A stretch of 64,000 nt of DNA from Pseudoalteromonas luteoviolacea (GCF_001696455.1 NZ_MAUJ01000013.1:49809-113808); one strand, 5' to 3'. Counted from the first letter of the stretch, positions 28,615 through 37,997 are shown. Notes: a model not told the origin generated them from the sequence alone. Program-made: numbers and translations.

Positions 28615-28842
28615 TTACTTTGCGCTCAGTGCCTGAGGCTCTGCAGCCAATAGCTTTTTCGCTTCTAATTGTTCAATGGCATGTTTGCTTACTTCAAGGC
28701 ATACGGCCGTATCTTCTTTTCTCGCTTCGCTTAATTGGCTACCTAATTCGCCAAAACGTTCGAATTTAATTGCATGAACATCTTCGCTTGGTTGGTAACA
28801 AAGCTGTGTGATAAGCGCCACACCTAACATTGAAATGGACAT
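28615..28842 (-). CDS. Small Cys-containing protein within the TonB/diheme operon
   Basis: 75 residues: a short hydrophobic N-terminus (MSISMLGVALITQLC, Cys15) and an amphipathic, Glu/Lys-rich helical tail with a second Cys in DTAVCLEV. AGAGGAAAA lies just before the ATG and the gene starts 11 bases after the TonB receptor stop, so translation is well supported. It may be periplasmic or membrane-tethered; a lipidated form is not clear because the Cys context (ITQLC) is a poor lipobox. No family is recognised. Its position between a TonB receptor and a diheme enzyme suggests an accessory or substrate role. Confidence 0.7.
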   Translation of the reverse strand: MSISMLGVALITQLCYQPSEDVHAIKFERFGELGSQLSEARKEDTAVCLEVSKHAIEQLEAKKLLAAEPQALSAK

Positions 28843-28853
28843 ATTCTTTTCCT

Positions 28854-31583
28854 CTAAAGATCTAGTTTCACCCCTAACCAAAAACGTCTGCCAACTTCAA
28901 TACCTGTCGACAAAGGCGCAATGATATAGGTGCGTTGATTAAATAGGTTTTCAATCTCCAAACTGAGACTAAGTTGATACTGCTGAGTATTTAACAACAT
29001 ATACTTAATGTTGCTGTTGACCGTCGTAATGCTAGACCGACGACGTTCAAAGTACACTGGATAGGCTTTTTGGGTCGGATTGCAGGTATCACAAATACTA
29101 TTAGCTTGGCTTGCGTTACGCGTATACGACGCCTTGTACATGACATCTTGTGCGGCGCTATAGCGTGCCATCATAGATAACTGCCAATTGCCGAAGTGCC
29201 CGCCCCAACTGAGATTGGCGATAATTGGACGATTAAAGTCTTGCTTTTGCAGCTCCAAATCATTGAGGCTCATTAAGTGGTAAACAGTTTCAACTTCCTC
29301 TTTGGCAGTCACTCTTTCTACCGCTAAAAAAGCCAATTCATCACTATCAAAGGCGTCATTGGCCACTTTTTTGTCGCCACCTACGGACAGGGTTGGATCT
29401 CCATCAAACGAAGCGGGATCGATTTCATTACTGACTTTAGATAAGTTAACTTCTATGTGTTGGTTATCATATCTGGCCATCCATGATGCACTCAGTCTTT
29501 TATAACGATACGCGCCCTCATTGCCTGCAAATAGTGTCGCTTGCCCAGCTTCATTGTGGCCTTGTAAACGGTTTATCCCATCTCGGCCGAAGCGATTAAG
29601 CCATTTGAACTCCAATGTACCACCAAGTAATTGATGGCGATAAGCCAGTGTCAGCTCATCGGTATACGGTGTGCGGATACTGTCATATTGATAGACAAAG
29701 CCCCGCGACACTTTCGAAGGCAACCACTGCGATAGACGGCCACTCTGTAAATGTCTTACCTCAAAATGGCTGGGCTGCTTTGCTTCATTGAGCTTGTAAT
29801 CTAACTGATCTTGGCTGTAATACCGGTTAGCACCAAAGACCCACTGCCCTTGATCAGAAAATACCGACCAATTACCACGAAAACGCGGCGCAAAGTTGTG
29901 GTTTTTAACAAAGTCATTGTAGTCATAACGGCCACCCAGCGTGACAGTGAGATCTCGCCATTGCCACTGGCCTTCTGCATATGCGCTGAGATTATTAATA
30001 CGCGCACTGGCATCGCCCTTGGGATTCAACTCTCTATACGCGAAAAATTGCCCACTCTGCATGACGTTATTACTGAGTAGCAGAATATCCTCAGGCTGCG
30101 TTAAATCGAGCTTACGGCCCAGTTGCGCTTCAAGTTGAGATACGGGGACTCTGTATTGCGTTTCAACACAATCAATTGTGTAGCCAGAACAATTTACTTC
30201 AGGGCGCACTACTGCACCATTGTATATAATGGCTTCTTCGAGTCGGTTAAACTGTGCAAATTGCTGCTTAAGTTCAAAGCCAACTTGCCAGCTCAATGCA
30301 TGACCAAGTACGGAACCATAATCAAATTCATAGTCTTGACTAAATGACAGTGTGCGCTGAGATTTTTCAATATCGCCAAAGCCGCCCTCTAGGCTAGATT
30401 CATAACCCAGTTCACCGCCCCAAGATTTACCCGGCAAACTGACCCAAGCAAGCCAATAAGGTGCCGTATCTTTATTATTTTCGCTGGTTCGCCAACTCAG
30501 CTGCGAGTCCATCGTGCCCCAACTACGCTGTGCCGCCCATTTTAAATTGAGGTTGTAGCCTCCTCCGTCCACAATATAGTCACTATTGATGGCGTTTTCG
30601 CTGAAGTACTCGCCTTTAAACGGTGAGTAACTGGCACTGACCGTTAAATCATCATTGGCGGTCAAGGCATGGTCCAGTTTTATGAAGCCGTTATAGTTGG
30701 TTTGTTTTTGCAGTCGCAAACGCCCTAATTGGAATAAGGTCTCTTGCGATTCCAACATATTGAATTGCGCGACCAGACCAGTATCCGAGCCTAATGGTGC
30801 TTTCACATATGCACCAATATTGTGTTTTTTGAAATCTGGTTCAGATAACACATCTTGGCCGTCGTACCAAGGAGAGTAAAACCGTTCATATTCAACAGCA
30901 GACTTATTGGTACCCCTAAATGAGAGACCAAATTGCCACTCATCTCCGGCTTTCACAGTATCCGCTTCTACAACACCACCGCTAAACTGGCCATATCGAG
31001 CGGGAATATTGCTATCAAACACTTCAATACTGTCCACCAGATCCAGGTTCACAAACGTCTCTTGACTATGACCCATAACATCTTGAAGATAATTACGATT
31101 TTCGCTGTTCTGCTCGTTGCCCAGTAGTGAGTTATTGTTTATGCCATCAATAAAATAACCGGACTCTCGCCCACCAGCCCCCGACAGGGATACCTCCGCA
31201 GGGCGAATATTACTCAACTGCTCCGCACCTAACATCGCCTCTGAGTATTGCACCCCAGGTAACATGCCCAAGATATCGGTGAGATTGCCATTACCCGTTC
31301 GATAATCCCGCAGCAGTTGACTATCCAAAGTATAGGAACCTTTACTTGAAATCGAGATGGGGTTCGGCTTGTCACCTCTTACTTCAATTTGCTCAATGTA
31401 GTCGCGGCGACATCGCTGTGCATCGTTGTTGCAATCGATGTAACGGCTGTCCTCGATCAGCGTTTCTGCTTCATTTTGCTCTTGCAGCGCTGTACCAGCC
31501 TGAGGTTCGCTCTGTGCTGATACAAATCCGGATATGAAGGGCAGCAGCAAGCTGCCGGCCCTTGTTGGTGTAAATACCTTCAT
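28854..31583 (-). CDS. TonB-dependent outer-membrane receptor
   Basis: 909 residues. After a signal peptide and a Cys-bearing N-terminal stretch (DCNNDAQRCRRD) comes a plug domain (GNLTDILGMLPGVQYSEA, SLSGAGGRESGYFIDGINNN, NIPARYGQFSGGVVEA), then a 22-strand-type barrel ending in GRRFWLGVKLDL. Length and plug wording fit TonB receptors for large or protein-bound ligands. The ATG overlaps the stop of the upstream lipoprotein gene (TAATG), so they are translationally coupled. It is in the operon behind the Fur-like box at 34400. The ligand is unknown; the surface lipoprotein may be its co-receptor. Confidence 0.88.
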   Translation of the reverse strand: MKVFTPTRAGSLLLPFISGFVSAQSEPQAGTALQEQNEAETLIEDSRYIDCNNDAQRCRRDYIEQIEVRGDKPNPISISSKGSYTLDSQLLRDYRTGNGNLTDILGMLPGVQYSEAMLGAEQLSNIRPAEVSLSGAGGRESGYFIDGINNNSLLGNEQNSENRNYLQDVMGHSQETFVNLDLVDSIEVFDSNIPARYGQFSGGVVEADTVKAGDEWQFGLSFRGTNKSAVEYERFYSPWYDGQDVLSEPDFKKHNIGAYVKAPLGSDTGLVAQFNMLESQETLFQLGRLRLQKQTNYNGFIKLDHALTANDDLTVSASYSPFKGEYFSENAINSDYIVDGGGYNLNLKWAAQRSWGTMDSQLSWRTSENNKDTAPYWLAWVSLPGKSWGGELGYESSLEGGFGDIEKSQRTLSFSQDYEFDYGSVLGHALSWQVGFELKQQFAQFNRLEEAIIYNGAVVRPEVNCSGYTIDCVETQYRVPVSQLEAQLGRKLDLTQPEDILLLSNNVMQSGQFFAYRELNPKGDASARINNLSAYAEGQWQWRDLTVTLGGRYDYNDFVKNHNFAPRFRGNWSVFSDQGQWVFGANRYYSQDQLDYKLNEAKQPSHFEVRHLQSGRLSQWLPSKVSRGFVYQYDSIRTPYTDELTLAYRHQLLGGTLEFKWLNRFGRDGINRLQGHNEAGQATLFAGNEGAYRYKRLSASWMARYDNQHIEVNLSKVSNEIDPASFDGDPTLSVGGDKKVANDAFDSDELAFLAVERVTAKEEVETVYHLMSLNDLELQKQDFNRPIIANLSWGGHFGNWQLSMMARYSAAQDVMYKASYTRNASQANSICDTCNPTQKAYPVYFERRRSSITTVNSNIKYMLLNTQQYQLSLSLEIENLFNQRTYIIAPLSTGIEVGRRFWLGVKLDL

Positions 31584-34363
31584 TATTGGCGCTTGCTGTC
31601 TAATGGGTAAGTATCTTGCGCGTCTTCTACGCCATCATTGTCACTATCCGTGTCCAGTATGAGGCCAGATGCAGTGATCATCTCTTGCGTCGCATGTTCT
31701 GCAAAGAAGTTAACCAGCCCGTCACCGTCGGTGTCTACATGTGCAATCGCAGAGTGCTTAAACGCATCTTGACTTGCATAATGCAGGGACACGCTAGTCA
31801 GAATACCGTCACGCTCCACATCACCCAGTATCGCATGTTCAGACAGTTCAAGTGCACGTTCAGGCTGTGCCAAGCGCACCAGTTGTGAAGAGAAGTTTGT
31901 CAATGCAATGATACGCTGTTGCTCTAGTGTCTCTTCAAGGTCATCAATATGCGCATTGATTAGGCTCGTCCATGCGTTGCGCGCTTTTTGGATAGTCGCC
32001 GGATAATCAGCATGCATGCCAGCCAACTGTTCAATTTCGCCTAAATAACCAACTTCTGATCCTTTCGTGCGGAGGTAATCAAATGCTTCGTAAGTTAACG
32101 TAAAGCGTAAACTCGCATCTAACGTGGCATCAAACTTTTTAATGCGCGCAATAGCTTGCTCAAAGTAAACTAAGCTCGCCGTTAATTGTTTACCAGCAGC
32201 AAGTGCTCTAGCTACACGTAGCATGTACTTGCTCGCTTCATCGTCTTGCGCTTGTGCAATCTCCGCATCCAATAACTTAAGCATGGCAGTTTGCTCATCT
32301 ACCAACGCAAATTCTCCATAGTATGGTAACAGATTAATCTTTGCATCAATGCGGTCATCAAGCTCAATGTCTGTGTCTGTCACATACAACCCAGATGCGA
32401 TTGTGTGACACGTTAGCAATGCAGACTGTGCCGCAGTCTTGTACTGTGTATCCCCTGTTAACTGAGCAATACTGAGATACTGACCGATGATTGTTTCGCA
32501 CCCTGTGGCACCCGTCGTAAGCGCGGTCGAGTGTTTGTTTGCTTGCAGATACTCATCGCTACTTAAAATGTCTAACCCCGCCTTTAAGTAGGCCGCAGCA
32601 TCCGAGTAAAACCCTTGCTCTTTGATGTAAATTGCCGCACCCGGACTATTGATATTGTATGAAATCAAGTCAACAAATAAGGCGCGCATTTCACGTCCTT
32701 GCTCGTTTTTAAGCAGCTCCGCTAACACAGCCAGTTTATCTTCGCTGTTTCTTACTTTGGCCAACACAGCAGCGCCATCAGCCTGATCTTTAGCCCAGCC
32801 ATACTTCCAATCTGTGGTCTCAAACTTACCCAATAACAGATTCACGTCTTTTTCTGGATAGAGCAAAACAAAGCGAGGAATGGCATCGATCAAGCCAAAC
32901 GGATATTCGTCCATCGTGACATCGGCATACTCATCAACCTCTAAAATATGGTTTTCGTCATACCCCACAATGCCGTATAGCGACAACATTTTCGCCAAAA
33001 TTGGTTTGGCTTTTTCAAATTCGTTGAGGTTTGTGTAATGGTCAATCACAAAAGCCAAAGCCACTTGTAATATTGAGTGGTAAGGCTTGCCTTCATTGCC
33101 GTTTAGGTTGTTTCTAGCATGGCTCACAGGCATCTGTAGTGCATAACGATAAAGCCTTTCTAGCTGCGCATTCGCAGCTTGCCTGTCAGTGTCGTTCAGG
33201 CTACTTTGCCATGTGCTAACGAGATCACCGGCATGATCTGAAAATGAAAAGTAGGTACGCATGGCTGCTGTAGAGTTACCCGCAATCACAGAAGAAAACG
33301 CGATATCTAGAATGTTATACGCCTGATCAGCGAGTTCCTGTTGGCCAGAGCGCTGATAAGAATACGCCAGCGTAGTGTAAAAGCTTTGGTCCTCACCATA
33401 AAAATTTGTAATCCCTTTAGAGGCCATGTATTCCGTGTAAAGCTGGTTAGCTGATTGTCTCAATGTATTGGCTGCATCAAGCTTACCTTGCTCAATATAC
33501 GCATTTGCCACATACAACTTCGCCCAAGCTAAATCTTGAGACTGCGTTATTTTGTCTTCAGAAAGGGCTTTGTCCACTTCGTTTTCTAGGCCAGCAATTG
33601 CAAAACCTCGTGCAATATTTGAATAAACCGACCCTTTGTTGATATCGCTACTGAGCTTTTCTGCCTGCACCTGTGCTTTATTTAGGTGAGACTTATCACT
33701 GGCAAAATAGTAATAGGCACGATCCGTATTACTTGTTAGGCCCAATGTGATCTCTAAACTTTTTTCGACACTGCCACCTTGCGCATCTGTTACGACAACC
33801 ACAACGCTGTCAGTTGCCACCGATAGTTGTGCTGGTGTATAGGTCACTGCACCGGTTTGTGCATCAACCACTAATTCACCATTTTTCGGTGCCGTTTTGA
33901 TGCTGTACGTGAGACTATCTCCATCTACATCACTTGCGTTTAATTGGCCGACTTTAGTCTCCCCACCAAGCACTTGTAACTTATCCTGCTCGATGACAGG
34001 CAGGTCATTTACAGGACTGACAGTCACACTCACTGTTGTCTGCGTGGTATTTTGACCGTCACTGGCAGAGATTTTAAAACTGTCTTCACCATGATAGTTG
34101 GCTTCTGGTGTATATTTTATAGCCCCACTCTGTGCATTTACTTCAACAATCCCGTGCGCTGGCGCATTGGCCAAAGCATACGTTAAAGACTGCTGCTCTT
34201 TATCAGTCGCCGATACAGCCAGGCTTTGTGTGCTGTCTTCTTGCAAAGAAACTGTGTAGTTTTGACTTGAAAAAGTAGGCGCTGAATTACTGTCTGAGCC
34301 ACTTGAACCACACCCGGTTGCCAACAACGCGGCAATTGTTACTGATAAAAATTTCAACTTCAT
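31583..34363 (-). CDS. Surface lipoprotein with cadherin-like, helical-repeat and calcium-binding repeats
   Basis: 926 residues. The signal peptide ends ALLATGC, so Cys18 should be lipidated. Two cadherin/tandem-95-type beta repeats (about 30-215, with EANYHGEDSFKISASDGQN and VVVTDAQGGSVEKSLEI) precede a large alpha-helical TPR/HEAT-like region (about 220-860). At the C-terminus DTDGDGL and DTDSDNDGVEDAQD form thrombospondin-type-3 calcium repeats. It is first gene of the operon with the TonB receptor, 75-residue protein and diheme enzyme. AGGACC precedes the ATG and a Fur-like box lies about 40 bases upstream. I infer a ligand-capturing partner of the receptor. No characterised homologue is recognised. 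Confidence 0.83.
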   Translation of the reverse strand: MKLKFLSVTIAALLATGCGSSGSDSNSAPTFSSQNYTVSLQEDSTQSLAVSATDKEQQSLTYALANAPAHGIVEVNAQSGAIKYTPEANYHGEDSFKISASDGQNTTQTTVSVTVSPVNDLPVIEQDKLQVLGGETKVGQLNASDVDGDSLTYSIKTAPKNGELVVDAQTGAVTYTPAQLSVATDSVVVVVTDAQGGSVEKSLEITLGLTSNTDRAYYYFASDKSHLNKAQVQAEKLSSDINKGSVYSNIARGFAIAGLENEVDKALSEDKITQSQDLAWAKLYVANAYIEQGKLDAANTLRQSANQLYTEYMASKGITNFYGEDQSFYTTLAYSYQRSGQQELADQAYNILDIAFSSVIAGNSTAAMRTYFSFSDHAGDLVSTWQSSLNDTDRQAANAQLERLYRYALQMPVSHARNNLNGNEGKPYHSILQVALAFVIDHYTNLNEFEKAKPILAKMLSLYGIVGYDENHILEVDEYADVTMDEYPFGLIDAIPRFVLLYPEKDVNLLLGKFETTDWKYGWAKDQADGAAVLAKVRNSEDKLAVLAELLKNEQGREMRALFVDLISYNINSPGAAIYIKEQGFYSDAAAYLKAGLDILSSDEYLQANKHSTALTTGATGCETIIGQYLSIAQLTGDTQYKTAAQSALLTCHTIASGLYVTDTDIELDDRIDAKINLLPYYGEFALVDEQTAMLKLLDAEIAQAQDDEASKYMLRVARALAAGKQLTASLVYFEQAIARIKKFDATLDASLRFTLTYEAFDYLRTKGSEVGYLGEIEQLAGMHADYPATIQKARNAWTSLINAHIDDLEETLEQQRIIALTNFSSQLVRLAQPERALELSEHAILGDVERDGILTSVSLHYASQDAFKHSAIAHVDTDGDGLVNFFAEHATQEMITASGLILDTDSDNDGVEDAQDTYPLDSKRQ

Positions 34364-34399
34364 AGTTAGGTCCTGAATAAAAAATACGCGCAGATCCTA

Positions 34400-34424
34400 A
34401 TAGAAACAATTATCATTTTCAAAT
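34400..34424 (-). promoter_or_regulatory. Probable Fur box upstream of the lipoprotein/TonB/diheme operon
   Basis: On the minus strand, TGAAAATGATAATTGTTTCT contains the TGATAAT core. It agrees with the 19-bp classic Fur consensus at about 13 positions (my count). It is weaker than the other boxes in the window but well placed, about 40-60 bases before the first gene. Confidence 0.55.
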
Positions 34425-34494
34425 GTATTTATCTTTGCATTATTTTATTTTTTGTGGGTAATTGTTGCATTTATGTTTAAATTGGTAGGAAATG

Positions 34495-34522
34495 GCCCAC
34501 ACTCTTCGTTGCATGTGTGGGC
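34495..34522. terminator. Hairpin between the heme receptor gene and the downstream operon
   Basis: An 8-bp perfect stem GCCCACAC/GTGTGGGC has a 12-base loop and a T-run on the plus side only. The genes here run on the minus strand, where it follows the TonB receptor stop (34532) but is trailed by CATTTCC rather than Us. It probably ends the receptor transcript less tightly. Confidence 0.55.
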
Positions 34523-34531
34523 TTTTTATTA

Positions 34532-36772
34532 TCAGAACGTATAACTTAGAGTCAGTTTATAATTACGACCAAGCTCACTTGGGTCGCTCGCCTCTCCCGC
34601 TGGTGCACGAACATAGCGCTCATCGGTTAGATTATCGATTCCTGCTCGAACCACCAACCCAGATAGATTACCCGTACCTTGATACTTCGCCGTGAGATTA
34701 AAAAGCTGATAGGAGTCAGTACCATAGCCTCGACTTAAATAGAACTCTGTCAATCGTCGTTGAGCGCGATAAGCCAGCATTTGTGCACCCAAGTCCAAGT
34801 TATCCAGCACCTGATACTGCAGGCTGAGATTGAGCTTATCGGCTGGCGCTTCAGAATATGGCTGTTTATTGACATCAACCGTGCCAAGGAAAAAGTTTGG
34901 CACCCCATACGCGTCCATGTTGATAGTTGAGTAGCCAACGTAACTGGAGAATTTGCCCAGTTCATAGTGCATTTCAACTTCCCAACCGCGACTGATCAGC
35001 TTGCCGATGTTCTTTGCACTATAATCTCGATGCGTCGCTACCGGAACCCCATTTGCGGGCTCAGGCCCAGGTGAGCCCTGCTGCTTTTCGCCACTGCTAT
35101 CGTAATAGTACATAAACGGGACATTATCGATGAAGTTGACGATCTCATTGTCAAAGTAAATCACTTTTAACTCAAAGGAGTCGCCCCAACTCATTTCATC
35201 CACAAAGACACCAAAGCCACCTTCTAGGTTTTCAGACTCCTCTGGCTTTAAGTCCGGCTGGGGCTCGTAATAGCAGAACTTGCCACCAATATGACAGCGC
35301 CATTCATCTTTTTTGTATAGCTCTTGCGCCGAAGGAGCACGGAATGCTTCGCTATATTTTACATATATATTAATGTGTTGAGTCGTTTTTAAGGTCAGGC
35401 CCAACTCGTTGGACAGCTCACCGTCGTCATGCTCAGCAAACTCCGTATAGAGATCATTGCTGCGCTTGTAGCTGTCATAGCGAACCCCCGCAGTCATCAA
35501 GAGCTTGTCGTTCAATAATGACACCTGATCTATCACTGACAGTGACAAGTTATGGGCATCACTGTCACCGTATTTGGTTGTCATGCCTTCATCTGGCGCA
35601 AACTCGGACTGGCTAAACTCTTCGTAGTCATAATTGAGCTCCACTGCAACCTGATGGTCAAAGTCGTGGCTTAAATCGAATAAGTTAGCCAGCCTTACTC
35701 CATAACGCTTGGTGCCACCTTGTTTGTGACGAGTAAAGTCAATTTCACGCTCGCCACGCGTGATGTAGCCTATCGTTTGTTTATCATACTCTTTGTCTGA
35801 ATACACAAGTTGTGCATCGAAATCAATATAGCGGTTATCGGGCTGATAAACGTAAGTCGACGTCACTTCGATGTAGTCGTTGTTAAAGTCTTCGCTGAGT
35901 GTCGGATAGGCCAGCCCGTAACTGGCATTTAATCTATAAGGCTGATCATCAGAGCGTGTTTCAGACCAATCCACCTTGCTCTGCAAACTATGTCCTTTAC
36001 CAATAAACCACGTATTTTTTAACGCGATGTTTTGACGCTCTGAGTCATTTTTGATCTTATCTAAGCGCGCAACGTCATCGATTTCTTGTTCATCGGTGCT
36101 GGGGGCATTCGAACCAACAACATCGATGTCGGAGAAAGTCACGCGACTCATGTGTAGCACGGTATCCATATTGTCGCTCAGAGAAAATAGCGAACCTGAC
36201 ACGAAGTTACTGTCCGAGTTACTTTGATGTGTCAGTGTTAATTGTGAACCGAAGCCCGTCTGGCCACTTAGGTAGTCACTGGCATCTTTGGTGACTAATC
36301 GAATGCTACCACCAATGGCCCCCGAGCCCACAGTGAGAGAATCTGCGCCTCTTAACACCTGCACTTGTTTTAATTGGCTTGGATCGATGCCAAGACTATT
36401 GATTGCTGCAATGTTTTCATTGCCGTCGGACTCAATTTTACGTTTTACATTGTCCACAGAAATATGAATGCGTTCGCCGTATAGGCCGCGAATACTCGGC
36501 TGCGCGGCAAGTGGCGTAACGCTGCCCGAGAGCTCAACACTCGGAATTTCCCGCAATATTTGCGTTAATTCAGCTTGCTGACGTCGTGACATCGCTTCGC
36601 TATCCATTGCCGTTATCGAACCTGCAGCGTCTTTGTTAATCACAGATAACTTGTGGCCGTGAACTTCAATGACATCGTCTATTTGGTTTGGTTTTGTTGT
36701 TTGCGCATAACTTACAGACGCATTGAGCGCGCCCAAAACGCCAATACTGAGCGCAGAAAGAGTGAGTTTCAT
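34532..36772 (-). CDS. TonB-dependent heme/hemoglobin-type receptor
   Basis: 746 residues. A signal peptide and TonB region are followed by a plug (QAELTQILREIPSVELSG, IRGLYGERIHISVDNV, VLRGADSLTVGSGAIGGSI) and a barrel ending YKLTLSYTF. The barrel contains FRAP (FRAPSAQELYKK) followed by QPDLKPEESENLE, the FRAP/NPNL boxes characteristic of heme receptors, with one His and two Cys between them. ATG at 36772 is chosen over GTG at 36784: AGGTGA lies 8 bases before the ATG. A near-consensus Fur box sits 23 bases upstream. The gene is divergent from the DUF4920/PepSY pair. Heme specificity is probable, not proven. Confidence 0.85.
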   Translation of the reverse strand: MKLTLSALSIGVLGALNASVSYAQTTKPNQIDDVIEVHGHKLSVINKDAAGSITAMDSEAMSRRQQAELTQILREIPSVELSGSVTPLAAQPSIRGLYGERIHISVDNVKRKIESDGNENIAAINSLGIDPSQLKQVQVLRGADSLTVGSGAIGGSIRLVTKDASDYLSGQTGFGSQLTLTHQSNSDSNFVSGSLFSLSDNMDTVLHMSRVTFSDIDVVGSNAPSTDEQEIDDVARLDKIKNDSERQNIALKNTWFIGKGHSLQSKVDWSETRSDDQPYRLNASYGLAYPTLSEDFNNDYIEVTSTYVYQPDNRYIDFDAQLVYSDKEYDKQTIGYITRGEREIDFTRHKQGGTKRYGVRLANLFDLSHDFDHQVAVELNYDYEEFSQSEFAPDEGMTTKYGDSDAHNLSLSVIDQVSLLNDKLLMTAGVRYDSYKRSNDLYTEFAEHDDGELSNELGLTLKTTQHINIYVKYSEAFRAPSAQELYKKDEWRCHIGGKFCYYEPQPDLKPEESENLEGGFGVFVDEMSWGDSFELKVIYFDNEIVNFIDNVPFMYYYDSSGEKQQGSPGPEPANGVPVATHRDYSAKNIGKLISRGWEVEMHYELGKFSSYVGYSTINMDAYGVPNFFLGTVDVNKQPYSEAPADKLNLSLQYQVLDNLDLGAQMLAYRAQRRLTEFYLSRGYGTDSYQLFNLTAKYQGTGNLSGLVVRAGIDNLTDERYVRAPAGEASDPSELGRNYKLTLSYTF

Positions 36773-36794
36773 GTCCTTATTCACCTAGTTTAAA

Positions 36795-36809
36795 TGATAA
36801 TAATTATGA
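36795..36809. promoter_or_regulatory. Fur box of the heme-type receptor
   Basis: TGATAATAATTATGA matches the 15-bp 7-1-7 Fur consensus at every fixed position but one. It lies in the 221-base divergent region, close to the receptor start and about 185 bases from the DUF4920 gene. Confidence 0.85.
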
Positions 36810-36811
36810 AT

Positions 36812-36826
36812 CGCATTTGAAATGCG
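36812..36826. promoter_or_regulatory. Perfect 7-1-7 palindrome next to the Fur box
   Basis: CGCATTTGAAATGCG is a perfect palindrome around a single central base, two bases beyond the Fur box. It may bind a second regulator or form part of a Fur-extended site. Confidence 0.4.
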
Positions 36827-36993
36827 CGATTAGAATAATTAAACTAAGCGCCTAACGCAATAAGCAAATAACTTATAGTTATAAATAAATCGGAACACAC
36901 AGCCTAAGAAAATAGCGTGAGTAATTTACAATCACTTCGATTTTAGCGTAACGTAAAACACCTCAAAATTTGATTCGCGAGAAAGGGGACACT

Positions 36994-37434
36994 ATGAAAA
37001 CAAGTTTAATATCAGTAATTTTTTTGCTAACGCTGATGATGAGTATGGGCGCAAACAGTAAAACGTATAATGGTGGTGCCGACAAATCAAAGCTGTTACC
37101 CATTTCATCCTTGCTCAAAGATGCACAGCGCTATACCACCGAGTCTGCGACCATTGCAGGCACCGTGACGCGGGTGTGCCAAAAACGCGGCTGTTGGATG
37201 CAATTGGCCAGTGATGAAAAATTTCAAACCCTGATGGTCAAAGTACGTGATGGTGATATGGTATTTCCCATGACCGCTCAGGGAAAAACAGCATATGCAA
37301 CCGGTACATTAAAGCTCATCTCTTTATCTTTGGAGCAGACCAATCAAAGGCGTCAAGCGCAACAATTAGAGCCCGTTGATAAACCAGAAACCTTACACCT
37401 GTTTACACCTGTCGCCGTGACAATTGAGGACTAA
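36994..37434 (+). CDS. DUF4920 domain-containing periplasmic protein
   Basis: 146 residues. A signal peptide (MKTSLISVIFLLTLMMSMGANS) is followed by a compact beta-rich OB-like domain with VCQKRGCWMQLAS, whose Cys pair and Trp are typical of DUF4920, and LFTPVAVTIED at the end. GAAAGGGGA lies before ATG 36994; the longer frame from 36970 is not supported. The next gene starts 3 bases after the stop, so the two form an operon. DUF4920 proteins are often encoded near TonB receptors and PepSY membrane proteins, as here; their biochemical role is unknown. Confidence 0.85.
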   Translation: MKTSLISVIFLLTLMMSMGANSKTYNGGADKSKLLPISSLLKDAQRYTTESATIAGTVTRVCQKRGCWMQLASDEKFQTLMVKVRDGDMVFPMTAQGKTAYATGTLKLISLSLEQTNQRRQAQQLEPVDKPETLHLFTPVAVTIED

Positions 37435-37436
37435 CG

Positions 37437-37997
37437 TTGAGTATGTCTTGGTTTAAACTCAATCGCAGCTTACATCGCGACATTGGCTACTTTTGTATTG
37501 GTATGACCTTGGTATTTGCTATTTCCGGGATTGCACTTAATCATATTCACCAATTTAACTCTAATTACCAAGTGTCTAGAGAAAGTCATACAATCCAGCT
37601 AGACAGTGATCAGCTCGAAACCCCCGAATTCGAAGCTAGACTGCTGCAAGAGCTCGCACTATCAAGCCCTGTTAAAGCGCGCTTTTGGCAAGATAGAAAT
37701 ACGTATAAACTCTTTTTAAAAGACACGACGCTGTACTTAAACCCGCATACAAACCAAGTTTTAGTAGAGCAAGTAAAGCCACGATTTTTACTTCGCCAAC
37801 TAAACTTTTTGCACCTCAATGAAGCAAGGGCAGCTTGGATGTGGTTTTCTGACTTCTATGCTCTCTTACTGATCTTTTTGGCTTTATCATCGCTCTTTAT
37901 GGTGAAAGGCAAAAAAGGCGTATGGGGTCCCAGAGGACTGCTGGTCATTGCGGGGTTTGCCGCACCAATCGGGTTTGTGGCCTTTTATTCCAGTTAA
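37437..37997 (+). CDS. PepSY-associated transmembrane protein
   Basis: 186 residues. It begins with an N-terminal LNRSLHRDIGYFCIGMTLVFAISGIALNH TM segment, has a PepSY-like periplasmic region (about 40-120), and ends with TMs near 137-155 and 163-182. The first in-frame codon is TTG at 37437, 8 bases after a GAGGA; ATG 37443 is the alternative. Such proteins accompany iron-siderophore uptake genes and may take part in periplasmic or cytoplasmic-membrane metal reduction, which is inference. It is coupled to the DUF4920 gene and divergent from the Fur-boxed heme receptor. Confidence 0.82.
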   Translation: MSMSWFKLNRSLHRDIGYFCIGMTLVFAISGIALNHIHQFNSNYQVSRESHTIQLDSDQLETPEFEARLLQELALSSPVKARFWQDRNTYKLFLKDTTLYLNPHTNQVLVEQVKPRFLLRQLNFLHLNEARAAWMWFSDFYALLLIFLALSSLFMVKGKKGVWGPRGLLVIAGFAAPIGFVAFYSS

